Assembly: GCA_030613785.1 (NCBI GenBank)
Contig: JAUWLF010000014.1
Location: forward strand, 1-59,771
DNA: 59,771 nucleotides
Direction: 5' to 3'
Origin: Chloroflexota bacterium
Lineage (GTDB): Bacteria; Chloroflexota; Anaerolineae; UBA7937; B3-Chlor
The stretch's first letter is position 1. Each line of letters starts with the position of its first letter. The notes beneath the pieces are model-generated. The model ran no database searches and was not told the origin of the DNA. It saw nothing but the letters and a program-made list of their open reading frames with translations. This document shows, piece by piece, positions 16,704-25,302 of the stretch. Made by a program: the position numbers and the translations under genes.

Positions 16704-18407
16704 TTGACGAGCAATAGAGCGAAGTGGCAACTTCATACCCCGGCTCCCAGGACTTACTTGGAGAGCTTCCCCGATCTTTCCCCCCTCCTGGTGCAGTGTC
16801 TCTACAATCGCGGCATCACCGACCCTGGCGACGTACGGCCATTCCTGCTGGGGGAATGCGACCATGGAGATCCATTTCGAATGAAGGGTGTCGCTGAGGC
16901 CGTGACGAGAATCCGTCACGCTATCCGTGAGAAGGAGCTGATAGCTGTGTACGGGGATTTCGATGCCGATGGCGTGACAGGAACTGCGCTCTTGTCCGAG
17001 ACGCTGTCTTCGCTGGGAGGGGTCGTAACGCCCTACATCCCACATCGCGTGCGGGAGGGATACGGGCTTCACCAAGGAGCCATTCGGACGCTGGCAGCCG
17101 AAGGGGTTACCCTTATCGTCACCGTGGATTGTGGCGCCAGGGCCTCACAGGAAGTGGAATACGCAGCAAGCCTGGGTGTGGGCGTGATCATCACCGATCA
17201 TCACGCCCCACTGGAACAGCTCCCTCCAGCGGTCACTGTCGTTGACACGAAGCAGCGCGACTGCACCTATCCATTCAAAGGGCTCTCGGGCGTGGGCATC
17301 GCATTCAAGCTAGCGCAGGCGTTACTGCTGGTCAGCAGGCAGTTGCCTTTGCCAGGCTACGATTCGGGTCTGGATGAGGAACAGCTTCTCGACTTGGTGG
17401 CCCTGGGCACAGTAGCCGACCTGTCCCCGCTGTTGGGTGAGAATCGGTCCCTCGTCAAGAGAGGTCTCGCCGAGTTGCGCCAACCCCGTCGGGCAGGGAT
17501 CTCGGCGCTGATGGAGGAGGCTCACGTGCAGTCTGAGAGCGTGACGTCAGCCACCATCAGCTTTGTGCTGGCGCCTCGTCTCAACGCCGCTGGCCGCGTG
17601 GACGACGCCATGCTCAGCTACCACCTGCTCAGGACCGCTTCGCCCACGCAAGCACGGGAACTGGCACAGCTCCTCGAGAGACAGAACCGTCAGCGCAGGG
17701 AGATGACCCTCTCCACTGTGGAAGCCGTCCGCCATCAGGTCGTGGACCAGAGCCATGAGCCTCTACTATTCGTGACGGGAGAGGATTTCCCCATCGGCGT
17801 CATCGGGCTCGCAGCCCATCGTTTGTGCGATGAACATTATCGCCCAGCAGTGGTGGTCAGCAAGGGGGAGAGATACAGTGTGAGCTCGGCCCGCAGCATT
17901 GCCGAGTTCGACATCACCGCGGCCCTGGACAGATGTGCCTCCCTTCTGGAGAAACACGGAGGCCATTCTAAAGCCGCTGGCTTCACCGTCAGCAACGAGA
18001 ACCTCCCTCTGCTTGAGCAAAGGCTGCGTGAAATGGCGACGGAACGCCTGGCGGGGATCGAACTGCTTCCCACGTTGTACATAGATGCCGAGATTCCTCT
18101 GAGCAGCTTGCAGCGTGAGACTTTCTCCATCTTGCAACAGTTGGAGCCACTGGGAATGGGAAATCCCGAGCCTCTTCTCCTCAGCCCAGGTGTGCAGGTT
18201 CGCGAGAGTCGAGTGGTGGGTGAGGATCATCTGAAGCTCGCCTTGACCGACGGACGGATTGATTGGGACGGCATAGCCTTCGGGATGGGGAACCTCGCTG
18301 CGGAGTTGCCGCCTCGTATCGACATTGTGTACAGCCCACAGGTACGCTCATGGCGCGGCAAGGAGCAATTGCAGTTGAGAATCGAGGACTTCAAGCCGGC
18401 AGGTTGA
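16704..18407 (+). CDS. recJ: Single-stranded-DNA-specific exonuclease RecJ
   Basis: RecJ is a 5'-3' single-strand exonuclease for recombination and mismatch repair. The DHH-superfamily motifs are present as VYGDFDADGVTGTALL, VTVDCG and ITDHHAP, followed by the DHHA1 motif GGHSKAAGFTV and a C-terminal OB-like domain. The family N-terminus is normally WxLxxPAP followed by LSPLLxxxLYNRGI; here that begins at KWQLHTPAP. I therefore prefer the TTG at 16704, with GGGAG seven bases upstream, giving 567 residues. The ATG at 16611 would add 31 residues that overlap a hairpin leader. Confidence 0.92.
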   Translation: MTSNRAKWQLHTPAPRTYLESFPDLSPLLVQCLYNRGITDPGDVRPFLLGECDHGDPFRMKGVAEAVTRIRHAIREKELIAVYGDFDADGVTGTALLSETLSSLGGVVTPYIPHRVREGYGLHQGAIRTLAAEGVTLIVTVDCGARASQEVEYAASLGVGVIITDHHAPLEQLPPAVTVVDTKQRDCTYPFKGLSGVGIAFKLAQALLLVSRQLPLPGYDSGLDEEQLLDLVALGTVADLSPLLGENRSLVKRGLAELRQPRRAGISALMEEAHVQSESVTSATISFVLAPRLNAAGRVDDAMLSYHLLRTASPTQARELAQLLERQNRQRREMTLSTVEAVRHQVVDQSHEPLLFVTGEDFPIGVIGLAAHRLCDEHYRPAVVVSKGERYSVSSARSIAEFDITAALDRCASLLEKHGGHSKAAGFTVSNENLPLLEQRLREMATERLAGIELLPTLYIDAEIPLSSLQRETFSILQQLEPLGMGNPEPLLLSPGVQVRESRVVGEDHLKLALTDGRIDWDGIAFGMGNLAAELPPRIDIVYSPQVRSWRGKEQLQLRIEDFKPAG

Positions 18408-18449
18408 CTCCGCCTCGAGCACGGGCCTTGCAACGGCTTCACGAGGACA

Positions 18450-18911
18450 ATGAGGACGATGCGCAGAGAATACCCCTCAGCTCCCCTTCCCTCCGTTGGC
18501 GTAGTCGTATGCGCGGAAGACAGGGTCCTCGTCGTACGACGGGCTCAGGAACCAAGCCTGGGCAAATGGAGCATTCCTGGCGGGGTGGTGGAGTTGGGCG
18601 AAACGGTGCGGGAGGCAGCCCGTCGCGAGGTCCTTGAGGAGTGCAGCTTGGAAATCGAGATCGACGACGTGGTAGATGTGCTAGACTCCATAGTGCGCGA
18701 TGAGAAAGGCCGGGTACGCTATCACTACGTGCTGGTAGATCTCCTTGCCACCTGCGTAAGCGGCGAGTTGACGGTGGGTTCGGACGTCGACGATGCTCGT
18801 TGGGTCACGGAGGAGGAACTAGTCGAGCTAGACTTGACGAAGTCGCTCCTGCCCGTCGTTCGGAAGGCTCTCCGCAGGCGCGGTCTTGATCTTCCAACAC
18901 AAAAACGCTAA
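18450..18911 (+). CDS. NUDIX hydrolase
   Basis: The 153-residue protein contains a NUDIX box from G45 to L67 (GVVELGETVREAARREVLEE), with the usual late glycine replaced by serine. The fold hydrolyses nucleoside diphosphates linked to another group; the true substrate cannot be told. The region RYHYVLVDLLATC and a following acidic segment resemble ADP-ribose or nucleotide-sugar pyrophosphatase members. It lies 42 bases after recJ and about 100 bases before the amidohydrolase gene, so it could belong to either unit. Confidence 0.88.
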   Translation: MRTMRREYPSAPLPSVGVVVCAEDRVLVVRRAQEPSLGKWSIPGGVVELGETVREAARREVLEECSLEIEIDDVVDVLDSIVRDEKGRVRYHYVLVDLLATCVSGELTVGSDVDDARWVTEEELVELDLTKSLLPVVRKALRRRGLDLPTQKR

Positions 18912-19007
18912 CATTAGCATTGCAGCCCACCCCAGGGAAACTCGCGGTCAAGGCCCGAGGCCCTCAACCGCGGACGCGCAGAGGTCGGATCTCAGGAGGA
19001 GCCAAAC

Positions 19008-20327
19008 ATGCTCATCGCAAACGGCACGCTCGTGACCTTCGGAGAAGAGAATGAACTGATCCCCAATGGCGCCCTGCTCATCAAGGGTGACCGGATAGCC
19101 GCCGTAGGAACGACGACCGAGCTGACGGAGCGCTATCAACACGAGGAGATACTGGACGCACGCGGAAGACTGATCATGCCCGGGATGATCTGCGGTCACA
19201 CCCATTTCTACGGCGCCTTCGCCCGAGGCATGTCGCTGAAGACCGAGCCCCCCTCCGATTTTCCCCAGATTCTGGAGTATGTGTGGTGGCGCCTGGACAA
19301 AGCTCTGAATCCGGACGACGTTCGTTTCAGCGCCCTCGTCTCTCTCGTGGATGCCATCCGCAACGGCACTACCACCTTGATCGACCACCACTCCAGCCCC
19401 AACGCTGTTGCCGGTTCCCTGGATGTGATCGCCGAGGCGGTGACCGAGGCCGGGCTCCGCGCCTGCCTGTGCTACGAAGTCTCCGACAGAGACGGCGAGG
19501 AAACAACCCTCGAGGGGATCAGGGAAAACGAGAGGTTCATCAAGGAGGCGAGCAGAGATCTCCTGGCTGGAACTTTCGGGCTCCACGCTTCCCTCACCCT
19601 CTCCGACGAGACGCTGCAACGAGCGGTGGAGGTAGCTGGCGAACTGAACGTAGGCTTCCACATCCACGTAGCCGAAGACAAAGCGGACGTGGCCGACAGC
19701 CTGAAGAAATCGGGCCTACGGGTGGTGGAGCGTCTGGAGAAAGCGGGCATACTGGGCGAAAAGACTATCGCCGCTCATTGCGTGCACATTGACGCCTACG
19801 AAACGGACACCCTGCGCGAGACGGGGACCAAAGTGGTTCACAACCCTCGTTCCAACATGAGCAACGCGGTCGGCGTGGCCGATGTGCTTCGCATGCTGCG
19901 GCGGGGAATCGTCGTAGGCCTGGGCAATGATGGGTTCTCCAACGACATGTTCAGCGAGATGAAGACGACCTATCGCCTGCACAAGCTGGCTCAGGAAGAC
20001 CCCAGAGTCATGGGAGCGGATCAGGTACTGGAGATAGGTGTGAGGAACAACGCCCGCATCGCAAGCCTCTTCTTCCCCAAGGCCTTGGGTGCGCTCTCCG
20101 TCGGCGCCTATGCAGACATCATCCTTCTCGACTACGTACCGACAACACCCCTGGATGCCGACAACCTGCCCTGGCACCTCATCTTCGGCATGAGCGGAGG
20201 ACAAGTAAGCACCACCATAGTCGGGGGCCAGGTGCTGATGAGAGACCGAGAGTTGCTGACTCTGGACGAGGAAGCCATCTGCGCGCGTTCTCGCGAGTTA
20301 GCCAACAAGTTGTGGGCCCGCATGTAG
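19008..20327 (+). CDS. ssnA: SsnA-like amidohydrolase (putative aminohydrolase)
   Basis: The 439-residue protein belongs to the metal-dependent amidohydrolase family. Ligands are visible as GHTHFYG (H64, H66), HIHVAED near 222, AAHCVH near 257 and the aspartate in GNDGFSND near 307. The region LEYVWWRLDKAL and IDHHSSP resembles SsnA, which sits in the Escherichia coli gene set for purine catabolism and selenium-dependent molybdenum hydroxylases. A substrate such as an aminated purine or triazine-like ring is likely, but unproven. TCAGGAGGAG stands close before the ATG. It starts a run of four genes that includes a YqeC-MocA fusion, which strengthens the pathway link. Confidence 0.85.
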   Translation: MLIANGTLVTFGEENELIPNGALLIKGDRIAAVGTTTELTERYQHEEILDARGRLIMPGMICGHTHFYGAFARGMSLKTEPPSDFPQILEYVWWRLDKALNPDDVRFSALVSLVDAIRNGTTTLIDHHSSPNAVAGSLDVIAEAVTEAGLRACLCYEVSDRDGEETTLEGIRENERFIKEASRDLLAGTFGLHASLTLSDETLQRAVEVAGELNVGFHIHVAEDKADVADSLKKSGLRVVERLEKAGILGEKTIAAHCVHIDAYETDTLRETGTKVVHNPRSNMSNAVGVADVLRMLRRGIVVGLGNDGFSNDMFSEMKTTYRLHKLAQEDPRVMGADQVLEIGVRNNARIASLFFPKALGALSVGAYADIILLDYVPTTPLDADNLPWHLIFGMSGGQVSTTIVGGQVLMRDRELLTLDEEAICARSRELANKLWARM

Positions 20328-20349
20328 GAGCGCGGTTGGGAGACAGCCC

Positions 20350-20613
20350 ATGGAGCATGATAGTTCAAGAGAGACATCGGTGAGTCGTCCTCGTAGCTTG
20401 TGGAAACGCATCAGCGGCCCGATCAAGATCGGGATGCTGTTCGCCATCATCGCAGCGCTGATGGCGCTGGTGGGATGGATAGCGCGCCCCACCTACACCT
20501 CCCGCTCGCTGCTGTCGCTATTCCTGGCCATCGTCATCTCGGCGGGCACATGGGGATTGGTCAGTTGGGCTATCGCTGCGGCAGCGGTGGAAGTCAGTAG
20601 AGATGAGGAGTGA
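20350..20613 (+). CDS. Small membrane protein
   Basis: The 87-residue product has a basic N-terminus and two hydrophobic helices (about residues 25-45 and 54-78) followed by an acidic tail ending VEVSRDEE. No family is recognised. Its stop codon overlaps a possible GTG start of the next gene (GTGA), so it is very likely co-translated with the PreA-like protein. It might anchor a partner at the membrane, which is speculation. Confidence 0.65.
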   Translation: MEHDSSRETSVSRPRSLWKRISGPIKIGMLFAIIAALMALVGWIARPTYTSRSLLSLFLAIVISAGTWGLVSWAIAAAAVEVSRDEE

Positions 20614-20618
20614 TCGGC

Positions 20619-21710
20619 ATGTCAGACCTGCGTGTTGAGATATGCGGCATACAGTTCAAGAACCCCATCATGCCGGCCGCTGGTCCTCCCACGTGGAACG
20701 GCGACGCCATGGTAGCCTGCGCCGAAGGTGGGGCTGGGGGCATAGTGGCCAAGACCATATCTACAACGGCTGCCGTGGTGCCGGAGCCATGCATGGCGCA
20801 AGTGGGCAAGGCATCCATGCTGAACACGGAGTTGTGGTCGGAGTTGTCGCCAGAGGAGTTCATCGAGAGGGAATACGCCAAGGCCAAGGAGACCGGGCTG
20901 CCCCTGATCATCAGCCTGGGATACACAGCGGATCAGATAGCGGAGCTGGCCCCCAAGGTCAGACCCTTCGCCGACGCCCTGGAGCTCTCCACCCACTACA
21001 TCGGTGAAGATCCAGCTCCCATGATCGCGGCCGTCAGCGCGGCAAAGGACGCGGTGGACGTGCCGGTTATTGTCAAGCTGAGCCCTCTGGGGAGGGAAAT
21101 GAAGGCCGCGGCCCAGGCTGCTCAAGAGGCCGGCGCAGACGCCATAGCTGCCATCAACTCCTTCGGTCCCTGTCTGGGCATAGATCTCGAAACGGGCCTG
21201 CCGCTGATGGGCAGCGAAGAGGGGTACGGCTGGCTCTCGGGCCAAGCGATCAAGGCTCTGGCCCTGCGATGTGTGTTCGACATCGCCCGCACGGTCGATC
21301 TGCCCATCTTTGGCGTGGGGGGCGTCTCCCGAGGAACCGATGTCATCGAGATGTTCATGGCGGGAGCCTCAGCCGTGCAGCTATGCACAGCAGCGATTCT
21401 CCGCGGCCCCAGCGTCTTTGGCAAGATAGCGCGCGAGATGGACGAATGGCTGGACGGCCACAGCTACTCATCGATCAATGACGTCAAAGGCCTCACCATC
21501 CGCAAGCTGGAGGAACGCGCCTTTCGCACGACCCATCTGCCGCCCGCCCTGTACGAGGAACTCTGCACAGGTTGCGGCCTGTGCGAGACCAGTTGCGTCT
21601 ACCAGGCCATCACTGTTGTGGAGGACAAGGCACGATTGGACGAGAGCCTGTGCCAGGGCTGTGGGCTGTGCGCCACCCGCTGCCCCACCCTCGCCCTCGT
21701 CATGCCGTGA
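20619..21710 (+). CDS. PreA/dihydroorotate-dehydrogenase-like protein with two 4Fe-4S sites
   Basis: The protein is a FMN-binding TIM barrel of the dihydroorotate/dihydropyrimidine dehydrogenase family. NPIMPAAGPPTWNGDAM is near the N-terminus, VKLSPLG near residue 147, and the phosphate-binding GVGGVSRGTDVIEMFMAGAS near 229-248. The tail has two cysteine clusters, CTGCGLCETSC (near 315) and CQGCGLCATRC (near 344), typical of PreA. PreA with PreT reduces pyrimidines; no PreT is adjacent here. I prefer ATG 20619, eight bases after GAGGAG; a GTG at 20610 is the alternative. Its neighbours suggest nitrogen-heterocycle metabolism. Confidence 0.82.
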   Translation: MSDLRVEICGIQFKNPIMPAAGPPTWNGDAMVACAEGGAGGIVAKTISTTAAVVPEPCMAQVGKASMLNTELWSELSPEEFIEREYAKAKETGLPLIISLGYTADQIAELAPKVRPFADALELSTHYIGEDPAPMIAAVSAAKDAVDVPVIVKLSPLGREMKAAAQAAQEAGADAIAAINSFGPCLGIDLETGLPLMGSEEGYGWLSGQAIKALALRCVFDIARTVDLPIFGVGGVSRGTDVIEMFMAGASAVQLCTAAILRGPSVFGKIAREMDEWLDGHSYSSINDVKGLTIRKLEERAFRTTHLPPALYEELCTGCGLCETSCVYQAITVVEDKARLDESLCQGCGLCATRCPTLALVMP

Positions 21711-21750
21711 GCTGGTCGCTCTCATCGCGCAACGGCGAACCCCGGCATCG

Positions 21751-21777
21751 GTAGGACAAGTTGCCAACTTGTCCTAC
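21751..21777. repeat. Palindromic intergenic repeat, copy 1 (single hairpin)
   Basis: The sequence is a perfect inverted repeat with arms GTAGGACAAGTT and AACTTGTCCTAC around a three-base loop. The same palindrome occurs at 24624 and, imperfectly, at 25748, where it is joined to a second palindrome. It lies between the PreA-like gene and the YqeC-MocA gene. Confidence 0.85.
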
Positions 21778-21826
21778 GATCCCTCGGTGTGCAGCCCACA
21801 CTCCAACGTATGGGAAACCAACGAAC

Positions 21827-23155
21827 GTGCGTCTGAGCAAGGCCATAGAAATCAGTCGAGGCGATGTCGTCTCCATCGTGGGTGCCGGCGGAAAGACGAC
21901 TGCCATGTTCCGTCTGGCGCACGAACTGGCCTCCGATGGATGGAGAGTGGTCACCACCACGACGACCATGATTCGCCAGGAGGAGCGAAGCGAGCACACG
22001 ATCCTGGAGGCTCAGGGAGAGAAACTGCTGCAAAGGGCCAGAGCCGCTTTGAGGAAAGACGCTCACATCACCCTGGTCTCGAGCTTCAGAGAAGCCGAAG
22101 GGAAACTCACAGGTGTGGAGCCGTCGCTGGTCGACGAGCTGATCTCCTTGCCCGAAGTGGATGCCGTGATCGTGGAAGCCGACGGCGCTAAGGGCCGATC
22201 GTTGAAGGGGCCAGCAGCCCACGAGCCCGTGATCTCCTCCAGCACGACGATCCTGGTGCCAGTGGTGGGGGTTGACGCCCTGAGGCGAAGGCTGGACGAC
22301 ACGGTCGCTCACCGCTCCGAGATAGTGGCGCAGTTGGCGGATATTCAGCTCGGCCAGGTGATCACACCGGAGATAGTTTCCAGAGTCGTCGTGCATCCGG
22401 AGGGAGGTTTGAAAGATGCCCCTCCCCAGGCCAGAGTCATTCCTCTCATCAACAAGGTGACGGTAGCAGAGATGGAACCTGCACGCGACATCGCTCAACT
22501 TCTCCTCGATGAACCGCGCGTGCAGCGAGTGATCTTGGCCGCGGTGGCCGATGAAGACCCCGTCAAGGAGGTTTGGGGACGAGTCGCCGCCGTGGTGTTG
22601 GCCGCTGGGGAGTCCCGCCGCTTCGGCTCTCCTAAGCAACTTCTCCCCTGGAAAGCGACCACGCTGGTGGAGCACGTGGTGGACACCGCCCTCGCATCGT
22701 CGCTGGGAGACGTGATCGTGATTCTAGGCCATCTGGCTGAGAAGATTCGAGGTCTCCTCAGGGACCGGTCCATCAGATTGGTCGTCAACCACGATTGGGA
22801 TAAGGGGCTCAGCACTTCGGTCAGCGCAGGGCTACGAGCGCTGCCTGCCAGCTATGAGGCTTGCCTGTTCTTGCTCGGGGACCAACCCAACGTCACGACG
22901 GAGCTGATCAACACCATCTTGAGCACCTACCGTCGCACTCTGGCCCCCATCGTGGCCCCTGCCTATCGGGGGCGGCGAGGCAACCCTGTCTTGTTCAGCC
23001 GCTCCCTCTTCCCCGAGCTCCTGACCATGGAGGGCGACCAAGGAGGACGGGAAGTCATCCTGCGACATCGCGACGAGATGGAGACAGTGGAGGTGGAGGA
23101 AGAGGAGATCTTTCTCGACATCGATACCGCCGCTGACTATGACGGAGCGAGGTAA
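21827..23155 (+). CDS. YqeC-MocA fusion: selenium-dependent hydroxylase accessory protein and cytidylyltransferase
   Basis: The N-terminal half (about residues 1-245) is YqeC-like: GDVVSIVGAGGKTTAMFRLA with a P-loop-like GAGGKTT at 19-25, VVTTTTTMI and VIVEADGAKGRSLKGPA. The C-terminal half (from about 253) is a MobA/MocA-type nucleotidyltransferase with VVLAAGESRRFGSPKQLLPW and FLLGDQPNVT. The two are usually separate genes. MocA attaches CMP to molybdopterin, and YqeC is associated with maturation of selenium-dependent molybdenum hydroxylases. I take the GTG at 21827 as start because upstream in-frame sequence derives from the palindromic repeat. No hydroxylase gene is in the window. Confidence 0.85.
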   Translation: MRLSKAIEISRGDVVSIVGAGGKTTAMFRLAHELASDGWRVVTTTTTMIRQEERSEHTILEAQGEKLLQRARAALRKDAHITLVSSFREAEGKLTGVEPSLVDELISLPEVDAVIVEADGAKGRSLKGPAAHEPVISSSTTILVPVVGVDALRRRLDDTVAHRSEIVAQLADIQLGQVITPEIVSRVVVHPEGGLKDAPPQARVIPLINKVTVAEMEPARDIAQLLLDEPRVQRVILAAVADEDPVKEVWGRVAAVVLAAGESRRFGSPKQLLPWKATTLVEHVVDTALASSLGDVIVILGHLAEKIRGLLRDRSIRLVVNHDWDKGLSTSVSAGLRALPASYEACLFLLGDQPNVTTELINTILSTYRRTLAPIVAPAYRGRRGNPVLFSRSLFPELLTMEGDQGGREVILRHRDEMETVEVEEEEIFLDIDTAADYDGAR

Positions 23156-23159
23156 AGCG

Positions 23160-23786
23160 ATGACGCGTATCATTCTGGTGCGCCATGGGGAGACGGAGTG
23201 GAACCGGGTGGAGAGGTTTCGCGGGCGCATAGATGTCGAACTGAACGAGACGGGGCACGACCAGGCCCAGGCGGTTGCCGAGAGACTGCGGGGTCGGACG
23301 ATCGATGCCGTCTACTCCAGTCCCTTGAAGCGAGCGCTACACACCGCCCAACCCATAGCCGAGGTCTCTGGGTGCAAAGTACAACGATTGCAGGGAATGA
23401 TCGATGTAGACTACGGCCACTGGGCCGGGCATTCGCCGCAGGAAGTGGCAGATAAGTACCCCGACCTCTACCAGACGTGGCTCCAAGCGCCGTATCTGGT
23501 TGAGTTCCCCAGGGGCGAGAGTCTGGCGCAGGTCAGAGACAGGGCCTGGGATGCTATGGAAGGAGTGTGCGCGCGCTACCCGGAACGAGCTGTCGTCCTG
23601 GTATCACACGTGGTCGTAAATCGGGTGCTGGTCTGCGCGGCTCTTGGGCTTGGCACCCCCTGCTTCTGGAAGATATCCCAGGACAACGCGGCTATCAGCG
23701 TCTTGGAGTGCCAGCAGGGTGAGTACCGCCTTCTTCTGCTGAACGACACCTGCCACCTCGCAAGTCTCTCAGCGGCCCAAGTCTGA
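23160..23786 (+). CDS. Histidine phosphatase family protein (phosphoglycerate-mutase-like)
   Basis: The 208-residue protein begins MTRIILVRHGETEWN, with the catalytic histidine in RHGE, then YSSPLKRALHTAQPIA, an acidic proton-donor region DVDYGHWAG, and the second histidine in VLVSHVVVNRV. Substrates in this branch include alpha-ribazole phosphate and sugar phosphates, and cannot be resolved. The ATG at 23160 lies four bases after the YqeC-MocA stop and has GAGG upstream; an ATG at 23139 overlaps the previous gene. It is probably in the same operon as the next HAD gene. Confidence 0.88.
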   Translation: MTRIILVRHGETEWNRVERFRGRIDVELNETGHDQAQAVAERLRGRTIDAVYSSPLKRALHTAQPIAEVSGCKVQRLQGMIDVDYGHWAGHSPQEVADKYPDLYQTWLQAPYLVEFPRGESLAQVRDRAWDAMEGVCARYPERAVVLVSHVVVNRVLVCAALGLGTPCFWKISQDNAAISVLECQQGEYRLLLLNDTCHLASLSAAQV

Positions 23787-23812
23787 GAGAAAGTGCACGC
23801 CACGGGGGTCCC

Positions 23813-24640
23813 ATGCAGATAGCGGATCTGGAAAAGCTCAGAGCCATCAAGAACCTGATCATAGACATGGACGGGGTACTGTACCGAGGGCTCGAACCTC
23901 TGCCGGGCGGCAGGGAGTTCTTGAGCTATCTGCGCAGTGAAGGTGTTCCATTCATCCTGGGGACGAACAACTCGACGCTGACCCCCAGGCAGTACGTGGC
24001 CAAGCTGGAGGCCATGGACATCCAGATCACCGAGGAGCACATTCTCACGTCCGGCCAGGCGACCGCGCTCTATCTCGCCCAAATCGCTTCTCCACCGGCC
24101 AATGTCTATGCGATAGGCGAAGAAGGACTGATCTCGGCGCTGGAGGAGCAAGGGTTCGTGCTCGCCGGCCAGGACGTGGACTTCGTGGTGGTGGGCATGG
24201 ACCGTCAACTCACCTACGAGAAGCTGAAGATCGCCAGCTTGGCCATCAGAGCGGGCGCCACCTTCATCGGCACCAACCCCGACACCACCCTCCCCACCGA
24301 GGAGGGCCTTCTCCCAGGGAACGGAGCAAGCCTGGCTGCCCTCGAGGCGGCCACCGGGGTCTCGCCCGTGGTCATAGGTAAGCCCCAGCCTACCCTCCTT
24401 CGCCTGGCGATGGAGAGGATGAAAGCCACCCCAGATACCACCGCCATCATCGGTGATCGGCTGGAGACCGACATCCTGGGCGGCAAGAACCTGGGTCTGA
24501 CCACGATTCTGGTGCTGACCGGTATCAGCCACCGTGAGGAGTTGGGCACCTCGGCTTACCAGCCGGATCTGGTTTTCGACGATATCGGCCGTTTCCACGA
24601 GGCGTGGCGTGGAGAGCGCAGTCGTAGGACAAGTTGCTAA
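23813..24640 (+). CDS. HAD-IIA family phosphatase (NagD/AraL type)
   Basis: The 275-residue protein carries the HAD nucleophile motif IDMDGVLYRG near residue 18, motif II LGTNNST near 49, a C2a-type cap, a lysine in IGKPQP near 190 and motif IV IGDRLETDILGGKNLG near 217. Members dephosphorylate small phosphosugars, nucleotides or phosphoglycolate. The last residues (RRTSC and the stop codon) are supplied by the palindromic repeat at 24624, so the natural C-terminus was probably slightly different before the repeat arrived. It overlaps the repeat by 17 bases. Confidence 0.9.
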   Translation: MQIADLEKLRAIKNLIIDMDGVLYRGLEPLPGGREFLSYLRSEGVPFILGTNNSTLTPRQYVAKLEAMDIQITEEHILTSGQATALYLAQIASPPANVYAIGEEGLISALEEQGFVLAGQDVDFVVVGMDRQLTYEKLKIASLAIRAGATFIGTNPDTTLPTEEGLLPGNGASLAALEAATGVSPVVIGKPQPTLLRLAMERMKATPDTTAIIGDRLETDILGGKNLGLTTILVLTGISHREELGTSAYQPDLVFDDIGRFHEAWRGERSRRTSC

Positions 24641-24685
24641 CTTGTCCTAGAGACCTCGGAGGTTTTGGAAACCTCCGAGGTCTGA
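24624..24685. repeat. Double-hairpin repeat, copy 2
   Basis: Two palindromes are joined. TAGGACAAGTT/AACTTGTCCTA (24625-24635 and 24639-24649) is followed by AGACCTCGGAGGTTT/AAACCTCCGAGGTCT (24651-24665 and 24669-24683), each with a three-base loop. The same composite occurs at 25748. It forms the 3' end of the HAD gene and truncates an Rhs remnant on the other strand. Confidence 0.9.
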
Positions 24686-24930
24686 TTCGTCTTGCTTATG
24701 CAAGCCCCATCTCCATTGTAGGCGAACTGGGTTGTCAAGGAACTACCGGTGACCTCGGTGAGCCTGTTGGCATGGTCGTAGTCGTAGTCACGGACGCCAT
24801 CCGAAGTCAGGTTGCCGTTGTCGTCCCAAGTATTGGTGACTCCTCCCACGCTGGTCAAGCGGTTGGCCGCGTCGTAGGTGTAGCTCCGCGCACCCTCCCA
24901 CGTCGGCTTGCCGTTCCAGCTCTGAGCGAC
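24686..24930 (-). pseudogene. Rhs/YD-repeat gene fragment
   Basis: On the minus strand one frame reads SWNGKPTWEGARSYTYDAAN and then the YD-repeat block TWDDNGNLTSDGVRDYDYDH, ending at AYNGDG. This is the same Rhs core segment found at 27.5, 29.9 and 31.8 kb. Upstream the frame meets a stop near 24934, and downstream it is cut by the double-hairpin repeat. There is no start, core barrel or toxin tip, so it is a remnant. Confidence 0.8.
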
Positions 24931-25032
24931 CCGTGGTCAGGCCAGGCCCACTCACCTTGCGCCCGCGCCTGTCAGGTCGGTTCTGGCGCATGATATCTGT
25001 TCGCGATCGGCCTCGGCGCCGCCACAGAGAGA

Positions 25033-25302
25033 CTATCGCTTGCGGAGCACCTCGTCGTGCTCGCCGATGTTGCGCAGGACGCATATACGACCTTGCATTT
25101 CAAAGGTCAGACGGCAGGAACGGGTTACTCGAGCTTCCCAGATACCCCGAGTCCCTTTCACCCGCTTCACTCGAAGAGCAGGATGACGTGGATTCTCTAC
25201 TAGCTGACGGATGGCTTTCCTGGCCCGCTTTCGGTTCTCCGGGCTCAGCTTGCGGTAGGCTCGCTTGAACCGCTGCGTTCGGGCGACTCTCACACCGCTC
25301 AT
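25033..25302 (-). CDS. RelE/ParE-family toxin of a type II toxin-antitoxin pair
   Basis: The 89-residue basic protein has the RelE fold pattern: an N-terminal FKRAYRKLSPENRKRARKAI helix region, VKRVKGTRGIWEARVTRSCR and a C-terminal block with IGEHDEVLRK. Family members cut mRNA on the ribosome or poison gyrase; the type here is not certain, but the C-terminal histidine resembles mRNA interferases. Its ATG overlaps the antitoxin stop codon (ATGA), so the antitoxin comes first and the pair is translationally coupled. The module lies between two double-hairpin repeats. Confidence 0.85.
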   Translation of the reverse strand: MSGVRVARTQRFKRAYRKLSPENRKRARKAIRQLVENPRHPALRVKRVKGTRGIWEARVTRSCRLTFEMQGRICVLRNIGEHDEVLRKR

